Shown here: piece after piece, positions 1 to 9,118 of the stretch
How the letters are laid out: the number at the start of each line of letters is the position of its first letter
Position numbering within the stretch: the stretch's first letter is position 1
NCBI RefSeq assembly: GCF_000517445.1
Contig: NZ_CP006965.1
Span: forward strand, 372,001 to 436,000
Length of the DNA: 64,000 nt
DNA from: Thermococcus paralvinellae
GTDB taxonomy: Archaea > Methanobacteriota_B > Thermococci > Thermococcales > Thermococcaceae
Direction: 5' to 3'
Notes under the pieces: model-generated
Databases searched by the model: none
What the model was told of the DNA's origin: nothing
The model's input: the letters and a program-made list of their open reading frames with translations, nothing else
Made by a program: the position numbers and the translations under genes

Positions 1-786
1 TTTCGCTGCCTTTCTAAGCGTTAACTCAGCGACAGCTGAAGTTGGTACGACAATATAGCCTCTTTTCTTCCCTTCTTCGATAAGTCTCTTTATCTGCTCA
101 TCGCTTGCCATATCTGCTTTGTTTGCCGCTATTATGATTGGCTTGTTTATTCTTCTGAGCTCACTGACAAAGTTGTATAAATCTTCATCGCTCCATTTGG
201 TTGGATCGTTGCTTAAGTTTGTTTTGTGCAAAGCTTCAAGAACATCTTCTTCACTGACTCCAATTCCAGTTAGTTGCTCTGCAATGGCTCTTGCGAGATT
301 TAGATGTTGAAGTTTAACCCTTTTAGCAAATTTATCCCAATTCTTCTTCAAAATTCCATAAATCCAGTAGTTTATCTCTTTCTCCAGAAATTCAATATCT
401 TCAACGGGATCATGGTAATCTGTGGGCTGTCCTTCGGCGTCAGTTTTTCCACTTGCATCAATGACATGGATTAACGCTGAGGCCATTCTTAGGTCATCTA
501 AAAATTTGTTCCCCAGACCCTTTCCCTCATGTGCACCGGGCACAAGTCCAGCTACATCAATCATTTTTATAGGGATCAAGGCTAACCCGTCTCTATATTC
601 ATAGTTTTGCGGATTCGGAACACAGCCAAGCTCTTTGCATGGATGTTCTGCTACAACATAACTCACTCCAACATTTGCTTCAATAGTAGTGAAGGGGTAA
701 TTGGCTATTTGAACGTCAACTAAAGTTGCTGCAGAGAAAAAGGTTGATTTTCCAACGTTTGGCTTTCCGACTACACCGATCTCCAT
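1..786 (-). CDS. ychF: YchF/OLA1-like redox-regulated GTPase (3' end beyond window)
   Basis: This is the N-terminal 262 residues of an Obg-family GTPase of the YchF/OLA1 type, a cytosolic P-loop NTPase associated with ribosomes. Reading the minus strand from ATG 786, the protein opens MEIGVVGKPNVGKSTFF, which contains the G1 P-loop. Further on are the G3 motif DVAGL, preceded by a KMI segment, and the G4-like ANKAD. The C-terminal part, including any TGS domain, lies outside the window, so ligand preference cannot be judged. The start is supported by AGGTGAT four bases upstream. The next gene upstream is a small unknown ORF on the same strand. Confidence 0.93.
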   Translation of the reverse strand, partial: MEIGVVGKPNVGKSTFFSAATLVDVQIANYPFTTIEANVGVSYVVAEHPCKELGCVPNPQNYEYRDGLALIPIKMIDVAGLVPGAHEGKGLGNKFLDDLRMASALIHVIDASGKTDAEGQPTDYHDPVEDIEFLEKEINYWIYGILKKNWDKFAKRVKLQHLNLARAIAEQLTGIGVSEEDVLEALHKTNLSNDPTKWSDEDLYNFVSELRRINKPIIIAANKADMASDEQIKRLIEEGKKRGYIVVPTSAVAELTLRKAAK

Positions 787-808
787 TTTATCACCTGATT
801 AATCTAGG

Positions 809-896
809 CTAATTCTGATTTTAAGTTTTAGGTTTTGATTTAAGTTTCTGATTTAAGCAAACTAATTTAAACTAAAGAATTAGACTAAAGAATTAG
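809..896. repeat. AT-rich intergenic spacer with short tandem repeats
   Basis: The spacer upstream of ychF contains a perfect 13-bp tandem duplication, ACTAAAGAATTAG at 871-883 and again at 884-896. Before it come two or three loose copies of TGATTTAAGTTT between about 813 and 857. No gene is visible here. The repeats look like slippage-generated low-complexity sequence; a regulatory role for ychF is possible but unsupported. Confidence 0.5.
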
Positions 897-899
897 AGC

Positions 900-1064
900 T
901 TAGAGATAAACATTACCCTCTTTAACAACAACTCTCCATTCTTCCTTTCCATCTTCATAGGTAATTTTATAGACACCATCTTCTAGAAGGAATTTTTCTA
1001 GATATTTTGCATCAACGTTGGCGACTTTAATTCCCTTCCCAACATTCCATATCTCAGCTCTCAT
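900..1064 (-). CDS. small hypothetical protein, 54 aa
   Basis: A 54-residue ORF starts at ATG 1064 with GGGTGAT five bases upstream and stops at 900. It reads MRAEIWNVGKGIKVANVDAK and ends EEWRVVVKEGNVYL. The alternating hydrophobic/charged pattern and the aromatic residues predict a small all-beta or alpha/beta fold. It has no cysteines and no membrane segment. I do not recognise a family. Its coding character rests on the good ribosome binding site, codon use like the neighbours, and a TATA-like TTTATAAAT upstream (about 1109-1117 read on the minus strand). It lies between ychF and the M29-like peptidase on the same strand. Confidence 0.7.
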   Translation of the reverse strand: MRAEIWNVGKGIKVANVDAKYLEKFLLEDGVYKITYEDGKEEWRVVVKEGNVYL

Positions 1065-1207
1065 TTATATCACCCTTACCCCCATGGTTTTTCGGATATT
1101 AACGTTTTTATTTATAAATTTTTCTGTTTATACTAAAAAGTTTCGAAATTATTACAAAATTCTTGCTACCTATGTGTAAGGATTTCATAGAATGAAAAAT
1201 TAAGAAT

Positions 1208-2260
1208 TCAAAATATGAGGAATTTCCCTTTCTCCATTATCTTTTCCCCGTCAACTTCAACCGTTGGATTAAGAATGAGACAATCAAAGTGGTTCAAAGC
1301 TGGGGCGTCATTATCATAGTTTGCTCCAATTGCTGTATGAACCGTATTTCTGAGCTTCTCGTCCTCGAGGAGCTTTCCACTCATTTTTGCTCTCGGATTT
1401 AGTCCTATGCCAAGTTCCCCCAAGTGCCATGCATTCTTAGCCAGCTCTTCTTTTCCCATTTTAAGCGCTCTTTCCTCTGCTCTCTTTATAGCCTCTTCAA
1501 GCTTTTTAGCTTCTTCTTTACCTTCAATCTTTTGCACAAAACCTTCTTTAACGTATACTTTTACAGGATTTTTGGGGAGTATACTTTCTCCCCCTAGTCC
1601 CAGAGTTCCGTCAAAAACTATCACTCCCTCACTCTTTCCAACTGCGGGAGAAATGAACACTTCTCCAGCAGGTAAGTTGCCACCTTTACCAGGTTTTCTA
1701 AAATCACCATCGTCTCTGAATGCTTTTCTCTTATGTATATCTATCCACAAATCTGTTCCTTTTTCAGTTGCTATATGCACTTCTTTCCCTTTATCTAGGA
1801 TTTTAGCTAAGACTTGCGCCTCATATCTAAGCCTCTCATAATCAATTGGAACAGCCCTCAGATACATGTCTATAGTGATTCCAGGGCTCCAGAAGGAGCG
1901 TATTCTTCTATCTCCCCAGAGGAGCTTTTCAAAAATGTGGATGTATTTTTGGTTGTCTCTTCCTACATATCCGATATTCAATCCGAATGCATCTTTACCT
2001 AACTTTTTCTCAGTTATTGAGATTACTATATCTGGTTCACTTTTTATAGCCCCGATTACACTTCGCTCTGCAAATTCAAGTGAAGTCTTTGGCTCTTGAA
2101 TAACGATTGTAGGCTTAGCGTGAAATTCCTTAGCAGCATTGAAAAGGCTCAATGAAATGCCAAGAACCTCTCCGGGGTTTGTTATTATCAGTATCTCTTC
2201 ATCTTTCTGAACATCAAGAACTTCACGCATGACTATCCTTGAGACTTTCTTGAGCTCCAT
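1208..2260 (-). CDS. M29-like leucyl aminopeptidase (aminopeptidase T-related)
   Basis: A 350-residue cytosolic protein resembling the thermococcal branch of metalloaminopeptidase family M29 (aminopeptidase T-like), which would remove N-terminal residues from peptides. The family assignment rests on overall layout. The C-terminal half carries candidate metal ligands in the family's order: a glutamate in GELGIGLNP, a histidine in VHTAIGANYDND, a histidine in ALNHFDC, and an upstream glutamate in the FISPAVGKSEG stretch. The start chosen is ATG 2260 (MELKKVSRIV), which has AGGTGATTTT just upstream; an ATG eleven codons earlier lacks a ribosome binding site. Substrate is not predictable. Confidence 0.72.
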   Translation of the reverse strand: MELKKVSRIVMREVLDVQKDEEILIITNPGEVLGISLSLFNAAKEFHAKPTIVIQEPKTSLEFAERSVIGAIKSEPDIVISITEKKLGKDAFGLNIGYVGRDNQKYIHIFEKLLWGDRRIRSFWSPGITIDMYLRAVPIDYERLRYEAQVLAKILDKGKEVHIATEKGTDLWIDIHKRKAFRDDGDFRKPGKGGNLPAGEVFISPAVGKSEGVIVFDGTLGLGGESILPKNPVKVYVKEGFVQKIEGKEEAKKLEEAIKRAEERALKMGKEELAKNAWHLGELGIGLNPRAKMSGKLLEDEKLRNTVHTAIGANYDNDAPALNHFDCLILNPTVEVDGEKIMEKGKFLIF

Positions 2261-2359
2261 AAAATCACCTAAAATTGAGATTTGTTTTTTCATTTAATAA
2301 CAATTATGGAAGAGAAAAGCATAATTACTTTGGATTCCTAATTCCTTGGGTGGTTACTG

Positions 2360-3187
2360 ATGACAAGAATCTACACCCTTGTTGAGGATTATTCTGGTTA
2401 TGAAAGTCCTTTCTTGGGTCACCATGGTATAAGTTTTCTAATTGAACACAGGGGAAAGCGCATTCTTTTTGACGTCGGACAAAGCGAAAAGCCAATTTTA
2501 TACAATATGGACATATTGGGGTTAGAGCTAGAGAGCATTGACTACATATTTTTATCACATTGTCACTATGATCATACTGGTGGTTTATTGGGGATGCTTA
2601 AAGTTATCAAAAAGAGGATTTCAGTGATTGCACATCCTTTGATATTTAGAAGACATTTTATAACAGAACCATATCTGAGACATGTTGGAATTCCGTTTTC
2701 AAAAGAGGAGATTGAAAAATTTGCAGAGTTATACCTAGTGGACGAGCCGTTTCAAATTATTGAAGATATCTATTCTACTGGGGAAATAAGGAAGAGAGAA
2801 GACTTTGAGAAGGTAGCTCTAGAGCTTTATACACTGGAAAATGGCAAACTTGTGAGAGATGAACTTTTAGATGACATGAGCTTGGTTATAAAAACCTCGC
2901 AGGGGCTGGTAGTCGTTAGCGGTTGCTCTCATGCTGGAATTGTTAGCATAATTAAACGTGCCATTGAAATTACAGGCATCAAGAAGGTGAGGGCAGTTAT
3001 TGGAGGATTCCATCTCATTGATGTCAGTAGTGAAAGGATAAAGCAAACTGTCAAAGCTTTCCAGGAGCTTGGTGTCGAAGAAGTTTATACCGGACATTGT
3101 ACTGGACTAAAAGCAGAAGCTGAATTTTTGAAAGCTTACGGAGATAGGTTCCATAAACTTCATAGTGGCCTGGTAATTGAATTTTAG
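2360..3187 (+). CDS. MBL-fold metallohydrolase (COG1237, dihydropterin-ribofuranosyl-aminobenzene phosphate synthase-like)
   Basis: A 275-residue metallo-beta-lactamase-fold protein. The diagnostic metal-binding motif HCHYDHTGG is near residue 67, a conserved GCSHAGI segment near residue 190, and further family histidines GGFHL and GHCTG follow towards the C-terminus. This organisation matches COG1237, which includes the enzyme proposed to act in methanopterin-type pterin biosynthesis. Thermococcales do not make full tetrahydromethanopterin in the methanogen sense, so the true substrate is uncertain. It lies nine bases ahead of the preferred corA start and is probably co-transcribed with it. 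Confidence 0.75.
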   Translation: MTRIYTLVEDYSGYESPFLGHHGISFLIEHRGKRILFDVGQSEKPILYNMDILGLELESIDYIFLSHCHYDHTGGLLGMLKVIKKRISVIAHPLIFRRHFITEPYLRHVGIPFSKEEIEKFAELYLVDEPFQIIEDIYSTGEIRKREDFEKVALELYTLENGKLVRDELLDDMSLVIKTSQGLVVVSGCSHAGIVSIIKRAIEITGIKKVRAVIGGFHLIDVSSERIKQTVKAFQELGVEEVYTGHCTGLKAEAEFLKAYGDRFHKLHSGLVIEF

Positions 3188-3196
3188 GTGTTGAAA

Positions 3197-4165
3197 ATGG
3201 AGAATCCAAGGATTACTCTCTTTGCATATTCAAAGGATAAATTTACGGAAAAGAGGCTTGAAAGTCTTGAAGAAGCCCTTAATTACAAGGATCACTCTGT
3301 TGTGTGGATAAACATTGATGGTATTGCATATCTAAATGAATTAAAGAATATTTTTGGTTTTTATGACACTTCAATAAGGTTAATCCTTCGTTCAAAAAGC
3401 AGGTCAAAAATTGAAATTTTCGGGGATTATTTGTTTATTCTCATCTATCAAGTTTATGAGTCCTCTGGAGGATTAAAGAGGGAGAGAACTGCAATATTTC
3501 TGAAGGATAACTACGTGATAACTCTGCAGGAAGTAGAGGGTGATGTTTTTAACTCCATTAGAGAAAGTATTAGAAAAGGAGAGGGCCTTGTTAGAGAGAA
3601 AAATGCTGATTATTTGGTTTTTCTCCTCCTTGATGCGGTAATTAACAACTATATCCCAATTTTAGATAGGATAAATGCAAAAATGGAGGCAATAGAGGAT
3701 AAGATACTCCGTAACAGTGACAGAGAAATGCTAAGGAAAATTCACACAATACGCAGAAGAATCCTTTTTATGAGACGTGCTATTTTTCCTCTGCTTGAAG
3801 TTTTTAGGGAGTTACAACTTGAGGGTACAAAGTTCTTTGAAGAGGACACAAGGCCGTATCTTAGGGAACTTAATGCTCATGTTTTGGAGGTTCTCGATTT
3901 AATAGAAAGCCAGCGCGAGATGGCAAATGGTCTCATAGATATTTACTATTCTACAATCTCAATGAGAATAAATGAGATCATGAGGGTACTAACAGTAATT
4001 TCCACAATCTTCATACCCCTGACCTTTATAACGGGAGTGTATGGTATGAACTTTCGTTATATGCCAGAGCTGAGTTGGCGTTATGGGTATCCTGCAGTTC
4101 TGCTTGTTATGTTGATGATATCACTTAGCATGCTCTATTATTTCAAAAGAAAAGGTTGGCTTTAG
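3197..4165 (+). CDS. corA: CorA-family magnesium/cobalt transporter
   Basis: A 322-residue protein with a long cytoplasmic N-terminal domain, a helical stalk and two C-terminal membrane helices (about residues 260-282 and 295-315). The signature YGMNF sits in the loop after the first helix. CorA pentamers conduct Mg2+ (or Co2+/Ni2+) down the membrane potential. The start chosen is ATG 3197 because GGTG lies six bases upstream; a GTG at 3188 touches the preceding stop codon but has no ribosome binding site. The 3' end overlaps the convergent aspartate racemase gene by four bases. Confidence 0.9.
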   Translation: MENPRITLFAYSKDKFTEKRLESLEEALNYKDHSVVWINIDGIAYLNELKNIFGFYDTSIRLILRSKSRSKIEIFGDYLFILIYQVYESSGGLKRERTAIFLKDNYVITLQEVEGDVFNSIRESIRKGEGLVREKNADYLVFLLLDAVINNYIPILDRINAKMEAIEDKILRNSDREMLRKIHTIRRRILFMRRAIFPLLEVFRELQLEGTKFFEEDTRPYLRELNAHVLEVLDLIESQREMANGLIDIYYSTISMRINEIMRVLTVISTIFIPLTFITGVYGMNFRYMPELSWRYGYPAVLLVMLMISLSMLYYFKRKGWL

Positions 4166-4854
4166 AGACTCAAAGCAAGCTTTACAGCTTTTTCGGCTAT
4201 AACGTCCATCGGATCAATTAGTGGAACTTCCAAATCCTCGGGTTTCAGTGCAACACTCACCTCAGTGCAACCCGCAATGATGCCTTTGCTTTTCTTTTCA
4301 AGCTTTTTGGCCACTTCTAGAATTAGCTTTCTTCCAAGCTCGAACTTGTTAGCTTTGATTCCTTCGTAGATGCCTCTCATAACTTTCTCTTGCTCTTCTT
4401 CAGTTGGTATTATCACTTTTATCTCTCTCCTTTCCAGAGCTTTCTGGTAGATTCCGCTAACCACTGTTCCTGTTGTTGCTAGCAGTCCAACTCGTTTAAT
4501 CCCCAGTTGCTTAACATATTCGGCAGTTTCCTCAATCATGTTGATTAGTGGAATGTTTATTGCCTTCTGGATCTCATCGGCGAAAAAGTGAGCTGTGTTG
4601 CAAGGCATTATTATGAAATCTGCCCCCCAGCTTTCAAGCTTTTTTGCACTATCAATGAGTTCTGGCAGGGGATTTTCACCTCTACTGAGAATGTAAGCTG
4701 TCCTATCGGGAATTTTTGGATTGTTGTAGATTATAATCCTTGGATGGTCCTGGTCTCTTTTTGCTGGGGTTTTCAGAACTATTCTTTTAAATAGCTCAAC
4801 AGTTGCCATAGGACCCATACCGCCGAGAATTCCTATTGTCTTTTCCTTCTCCAT
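4162..4854 (-). CDS. aspartate racemase, PLP-independent
   Basis: A 230-residue Asp/Glu racemase-superfamily protein. It opens [20 protein letters not shown], the typical family start, and carries the two catalytic cysteines in their expected contexts, MPCNTAHFF and [10 protein letters not shown]. It interconverts L- and D-aspartate by two-base catalysis without a cofactor. A well-studied homologue from Pyrococcus horikoshii has the same length and motifs. ATG 4854 is preferred over the upstream GTG at 4863, which overlaps the stop of the cobalamin adenosyltransferase gene; the two genes are almost certainly co-transcribed. Confidence 0.9.
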   Translation of the reverse strand: MEKEKTIGILGGMGPMATVELFKRIVLKTPAKRDQDHPRIIIYNNPKIPDRTAYILSRGENPLPELIDSAKKLESWGADFIIMPCNTAHFFADEIQKAINIPLINMIEETAEYVKQLGIKRVGLLATTGTVVSGIYQKALERREIKVIIPTEEEQEKVMRGIYEGIKANKFELGRKLILEVAKKLEKKSKGIIAGCTEVSVALKPEDLEVPLIDPMDVIAEKAVKLALSL

Positions 4855-4863
4855 TCTAACCAC

Positions 4864-5385
4864 TCAGCTTTTTGCATATTTGAGTTTGCCAGCTTTCCAC
4901 TCAATATAACGCGCCATAATAAACAATAAGTCGCTTAAGCGGTTAAGGTATTTTAGAGCATCTTCGCCAAAGCCATACTCCAAAACAAGCTTTGCAACTT
5001 TTCTTTCTGCCCTTCTCACAACAGCTCTGCAGACATCAAGTTTTGCACTCGCTATTGTTGAGCCAGGGATTACAAAAGCTTTTAGTTGAACTTCATCTTC
5101 GAATTTTTTAATCAAGCTTTCCATCCATTCTACCTCATCTTTTCCAATCTTCTTGTATTTGCCTTTGCTTGCTATTTCTGCCATGAGGGAATATAAATCA
5201 ACCTGAATTTTCTCTACGATGGTTCTAAGCTCCTCATCCTCAAGGTAGTGCTTTGCTTCTCCAAGAAAAGAGCTTACTTCGTCAATTGTCCCATTAGCTT
5301 CAATAATCGGTGAGAACTTTGCTACTCTCTCTCCGGTAAAAATTCCAGTTGTCCCTTTATCGCCAGTTTTTGTTGTGATTGGCAT
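4864..5385 (-). CDS. cob(I)alamin adenosyltransferase, PduO type
   Basis: A 173-residue ATP:cob(I)alamin adenosyltransferase of the PduO/MMAB family. It transfers the 5'-deoxyadenosyl group of ATP to cob(I)alamin to make coenzyme B12. The N-terminal ATP-binding segment TKTGDKGTTGIFTGERV is intact. The C-terminal helix carries CRAVVRRAERKV and the family signature YLNRLSDLLFIMARY. The start ATG 5385 has GGTGATTAT upstream. It is the first gene of a two-gene transcript with aspartate racemase. Confidence 0.95.
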   Translation of the reverse strand: MPITTKTGDKGTTGIFTGERVAKFSPIIEANGTIDEVSSFLGEAKHYLEDEELRTIVEKIQVDLYSLMAEIASKGKYKKIGKDEVEWMESLIKKFEDEVQLKAFVIPGSTIASAKLDVCRAVVRRAERKVAKLVLEYGFGEDALKYLNRLSDLLFIMARYIEWKAGKLKYAKS

Positions 5386-5500
5386 ATAATCACCAAGTTC
5401 AGTTAAAAGTGCTGGCCTTTTTATCTCTTTTGTTGCTTTTCTGTCGTTTAGTGCTATTATTTACACACTATGGGTGATACAAAGATACTGGGAAAAGTTA

Positions 5501-5508
5501 TTTATACC
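5501..5508 (+). promoter_or_regulatory. TATA box for the secreted OB-fold protein gene
   Basis: TTTATACC lies 31 bases before ATG 5539 and is preceded by purine-rich GGGAAAAG resembling a BRE. This predicts a transcript starting only a few bases before the GGTGATG ribosome binding site. Confidence 0.6.
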
Positions 5509-5538
5509 TAAGAGCGTTTTTAGAATTTTGGTGATGTT

Positions 5539-7587
5539 ATGAAAAGATGGGGTATGTTCTTAATTATTGTGATGATTTTAAGTATCGTTCCAGCAGGTAC
5601 TATAAGCTTTGTAAATGCAGCAACTTATGTTCCAATTCCTGAGATACAGGGCTACAGTGACAGCTCACCTTATGAAGGTCAGACTGTCATCACAACAGGT
5701 GTTGTGACAGCAGTTGCTCCAAAGGGATTTTTCATACAAAACGGGACAGGACCATGGACCGGAATTTATGTTTATACTGGCTCGGCACCTTCAGTTCAAG
5801 TTGGTGATCTTGTGGAGGTTAGGGGATATGTCAAGGAATATTACGGATTAACTGAGATTTCAGTCAACCCCACATATGGAGATTACGTTAAGGTGCTTGG
5901 CACAGCACCCGTTCCAGAACCAGTTATCCTTCCTACAGGAAACGTTTCACAAGAACAGTGGGAAAGTGTTTTGGTAAAGGTTGTTGGTGTTACTGTAGTT
6001 GATCCAGATTTGGGATATGGTGAGTGGCTTGTTGATGATGGAAGTGGCCCAGTCAGAATAGATGACTTAATTTACAGGTACACTCCAGAATACGGACAGA
6101 AATTTGACTATATTATTGGACCAGTTTACTATTCGTATGGTAACTTTAAGATTGAGCCAAGAGGCCCAGAGGACATAAAGGAATACATACCTGAGATAAA
6201 AATTGCCGAACTTAATGTGGATAAATCTCTTATTAAAGGAGTTGCAGCACCAATTAGTGTTCTTATTAAAAACGACGGTACATTCAGTGAAAATATAACT
6301 TTGATTATCTATGCAAATGATGAAGTTCTATTAAATACGACGTTAGTCTTAGATCCCGGAATGAACTATTCTACAACTGTTACATGGGCCCCATCATTCT
6401 CTGGAGAAGCACTCATCAAGGCAGAGATCGTTGGATATGATGAAAAGTATGTTCCTGTTACTGTATATGAGAATCCCAACACAGTTGCATATACTCTTGT
6501 CCTTTATTACAACCGCCAATACGTGAAATACAGGGAAGAATTTGATCAGCTCTATGAGCAGTTTACGAGCATGATTGAGGCACTTCAGGAGTATGGAGTT
6601 AATTTAACACCAATCCAAAGGGATATCAGCAGAATTCAGTCAAACTTTGAGGAAATAAACAGCCTATATCAGAGATATGAGAGTCTTTTAGGTTATGAAG
6701 CAAGGGGATATTACATCCCTATCATGATTCCGCTTAGAAAGGCGACCTTCCTTACAGAGAACACAATTAAACTGCTTAAAGAAATTAATCCAATACTTAA
6801 CTCAACGCTCAGCCAAGTTAAAACGATGTACGAGCAGCAGAATGTCACACAGGTTACTGAAAATATCACAGTTTCAGTTCCAAAGATAGTTAGGGTTCTT
6901 ATAGACTCCGGTCACAACCAATATTACAATGCTGATAAAATGAGTGGTCTCATCAATAGGATAGAGAACGAGCTGAACTGGACAGTTGATGTTAACTATG
7001 GAATGCTAACCTATGAGAAGCTCAAAGATTATGACATTCTCATCATTACCAATCCAAGGACTGACATCACAGATGAAGAAGCACAAGCAATCAAGCAGTG
7101 GGTTAAAGGGGGTGGAGGTCTCTTCATTCTCGGAGACTGGTATAAGTATGTCTACCACAGAAGCTTGAACAAGATAACCGAGGAGTTTGGCATCAAGTTT
7201 AACGATGATGAGCTAATGGACGATGAAATTAATGATGGAAAGCCATACTACCCGTTCGTTGGTGAATACAATCTCGAGCATCCAGCAATGAAATTCCTCG
7301 ACGAAACATGGAAGATGTACTACAACGGTGATACCCTTGATGTTTCCGGAGATGCAGTCTGGCTCATCAGAGGTTATGACAGCTCCTATGCTGTGGATCA
7401 GACAGGAAAGGTTACAAAGGAGAAAGGCTCAAAACCAATAGTAGCAGCAGCAGTTGAAGTTGGAGAAGGAAGGATAGTGGCATATGGATCAAGTAAGGCG
7501 ATAAGTGATTCTTATCAGGGCAACTACATAAGCACAAACTGGCTATTCATTAAGGGAGTTCTCCTCTGGCTTGCTGGGGAAATCTGA
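5539..7587 (+). CDS. large secreted OB-fold / beta-sandwich / coiled-coil / amidotransferase-like protein
   Basis: A 682-residue exported protein. Residues 1-27 form a signal peptide (MKRWGMFLIIVMILSIVPAG, probable cleavage near VNA-ATY). Residues about 35-120 look like a nucleic-acid-binding-type OB fold of the YhcR class (GVVTAVAPKGFFIQNGTG, VQVGDLVEVRGYV). A second, related segment follows to about 215. A CARDB-like beta-sandwich (about 220-315) precedes a helical coiled-coil region (about 325-440). The C-terminal 230 residues resemble the DUF4350/GATase-like fold (VRVLIDSGHNQYYN, YDILIITNPRTD, GGGGLFILGDW) without an evident catalytic cysteine. Function is unknown; an extracellular binding or scaffolding role is likely. 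It is monocistronic with its own promoter and terminator. Confidence 0.78.
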   Translation: MKRWGMFLIIVMILSIVPAGTISFVNAATYVPIPEIQGYSDSSPYEGQTVITTGVVTAVAPKGFFIQNGTGPWTGIYVYTGSAPSVQVGDLVEVRGYVKEYYGLTEISVNPTYGDYVKVLGTAPVPEPVILPTGNVSQEQWESVLVKVVGVTVVDPDLGYGEWLVDDGSGPVRIDDLIYRYTPEYGQKFDYIIGPVYYSYGNFKIEPRGPEDIKEYIPEIKIAELNVDKSLIKGVAAPISVLIKNDGTFSENITLIIYANDEVLLNTTLVLDPGMNYSTTVTWAPSFSGEALIKAEIVGYDEKYVPVTVYENPNTVAYTLVLYYNRQYVKYREEFDQLYEQFTSMIEALQEYGVNLTPIQRDISRIQSNFEEINSLYQRYESLLGYEARGYYIPIMIPLRKATFLTENTIKLLKEINPILNSTLSQVKTMYEQQNVTQVTENITVSVPKIVRVLIDSGHNQYYNADKMSGLINRIENELNWTVDVNYGMLTYEKLKDYDILIITNPRTDITDEEAQAIKQWVKGGGGLFILGDWYKYVYHRSLNKITEEFGIKFNDDELMDDEINDGKPYYPFVGEYNLEHPAMKFLDETWKMYYNGDTLDVSGDAVWLIRGYDSSYAVDQTGKVTKEKGSKPIVAAAVEVGEGRIVAYGSSKAISDSYQGNYISTNWLFIKGVLLWLAGEI

Positions 7588-7589
7588 AC

Positions 7590-7610
7590 TTTTCCTTTAA
7601 TTTTATTTTT
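7590..7610 (+). terminator. T-rich terminator
   Basis: Three T-runs follow the stop codon at 7587 (CTTTTCC, TTTAATTTTATTTTT). This is the usual hairpin-less archaeal termination signal. Confidence 0.5.
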
Positions 7611-7695
7611 GCTCCTTATTTCAATATCCATCGAAGCGAAACGATTTTATATTTAAGGATTGCACTCTTCTATGCATAGATGAGAGGTGAGGCTC

Positions 7696-9114
7696 ATGCA
7701 TGAACTTGTTGAGTTTGCCGTTGAAAAGGCTTTGGAGCTTGGGGCAAAATATGCCGAGGCAAGATTTGAGGAGCATAGTGGAGTAAGTATTTTCATGAAA
7801 AACGGTAATCCGGAGGGGCTTGGTATAAGGGCTGACAGAGGAATAGGAGTTAGAGTTCTTGTAAATGGTGGAATGGGATTTGCATCAACAAATGTTCTGA
7901 CAAAAGAAAGCGTCAGTGAAGCTGTCAAAAAAGCGGTTAAGCTTGCAAAAGCTACTTCAAAAGTTAGGAACAGACCAATAGAGTTTAGCGAGGAAAGGTT
8001 TCATGAAGTTTACTACGAAGTAAGAATGAAGAAAGACTTCAGAGACTATTCTGGAGAAGAAAAGATGGAGTATCTAAAACTCATCGAGGAGGAAGTTCTG
8101 AATAGTGGAGTTAATGTTCCAATGAGATTTTTGAGCTATCAAGACTGGATTGCCCACAAGTATTTCGTTAACAATGAGGGGGCAAAAGTCGAGAGTGTCA
8201 TTCCAAGAGTTTCGATAACATACAACTTGGTGGTTTTTGAGGAAGGTCAAGTTGAGCAAGCCCCGTTTGTTAAAACTGCCTTTACAGGTGGTCTAGAGCT
8301 CATAGAGAAAGCAGAACCTTGGAAGAAAGCACTGAATGATGTTAAAGCTTTGCATAGATTAATAAAGGAAGGAAAGAAGCCACCAGAAGGAAAGGTGGAT
8401 GTTGTCATAAGTCCAGAAGTTGCAGGAATAGCTGTTCACGAGAGCGTTGGACATCCTTATGAGGCTGATAGGATTTTTGGAAGGGAGGCAGCTCAAGCTG
8501 GAGAGAGCTTCGTCAAACCAGAGATGCTTGGACAAAAGATTGGGAGTGAAGTTGTTACTGTTATTGAAGACCCAACAATACCAAACAGCTGGGGTTTCTA
8601 TTTGTATGATGATGAAGGCGTTAAAGCTCGTCCGAGGTATTTAATCAAAGATGGAATCATTACCGAGTTCCTGATGAATAGAGAATACGCCTATTACTTA
8701 GGCACTCACTCAAACGCCTCTGCTAGGGCGATAAACTACGACAGAGAGCCCATAGTGAGAATGGCCAACACTTACTTGGCTCCGGGCGATTATTCCTTTG
8801 AGGAGCTGATTGAAGATGTGAAGCTTGGTGTTTACATGGTCAGCTTTAACGAATGGAACATTGATGATAGGAGATATCAGCAGAGATATATTGGTAGAGA
8901 AGCTTACTTGATTGAAAATGGTGAAATAAAGCATCCAGTAAGGAGGCCTATTCTTGAGATTACAACAAAAGGTCTGTGGAGCAGTGTTGACGCAGTAGGA
9001 AAAGAGGTTGAATTTTACCCAGGAACATGTGGGAAAGGTGAACCCGGGCAGGGAGTTCCAGTATGGATGGGAGGGGCGAGTGCAAGACTTAGGGACGTTG
9101 TATTGAGGAGGTGA
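7696..9114 (+). CDS. tldD: TldD-type metalloprotease subunit
   Basis: A 472-residue TldD, the catalytic half of the TldD/TldE heterodimeric zinc protease that degrades unfolded peptides. The active-site HExxxH motif is present as AVHESVGHPYEADR near residue 250, and the downstream glycine-rich segments typical of the family (PGTCGKGEPGQGVPVWMGG) are intact. The start ATG 7696 (MHELVEFAVEKALELG) is chosen because GAGGTGA lies five bases upstream; a GTG at 7687 is part of that ribosome binding site. Its partner gene begins four bases after the stop, so the two are translated from one message. Confidence 0.93.
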   Translation: MHELVEFAVEKALELGAKYAEARFEEHSGVSIFMKNGNPEGLGIRADRGIGVRVLVNGGMGFASTNVLTKESVSEAVKKAVKLAKATSKVRNRPIEFSEERFHEVYYEVRMKKDFRDYSGEEKMEYLKLIEEEVLNSGVNVPMRFLSYQDWIAHKYFVNNEGAKVESVIPRVSITYNLVVFEEGQVEQAPFVKTAFTGGLELIEKAEPWKKALNDVKALHRLIKEGKKPPEGKVDVVISPEVAGIAVHESVGHPYEADRIFGREAAQAGESFVKPEMLGQKIGSEVVTVIEDPTIPNSWGFYLYDDEGVKARPRYLIKDGIITEFLMNREYAYYLGTHSNASARAINYDREPIVRMANTYLAPGDYSFEELIEDVKLGVYMVSFNEWNIDDRRYQQRYIGREAYLIENGEIKHPVRRPILEITTKGLWSSVDAVGKEVEFYPGTCGKGEPGQGVPVWMGGASARLRDVVLRR

Positions 9115-9118
9115 GAAA

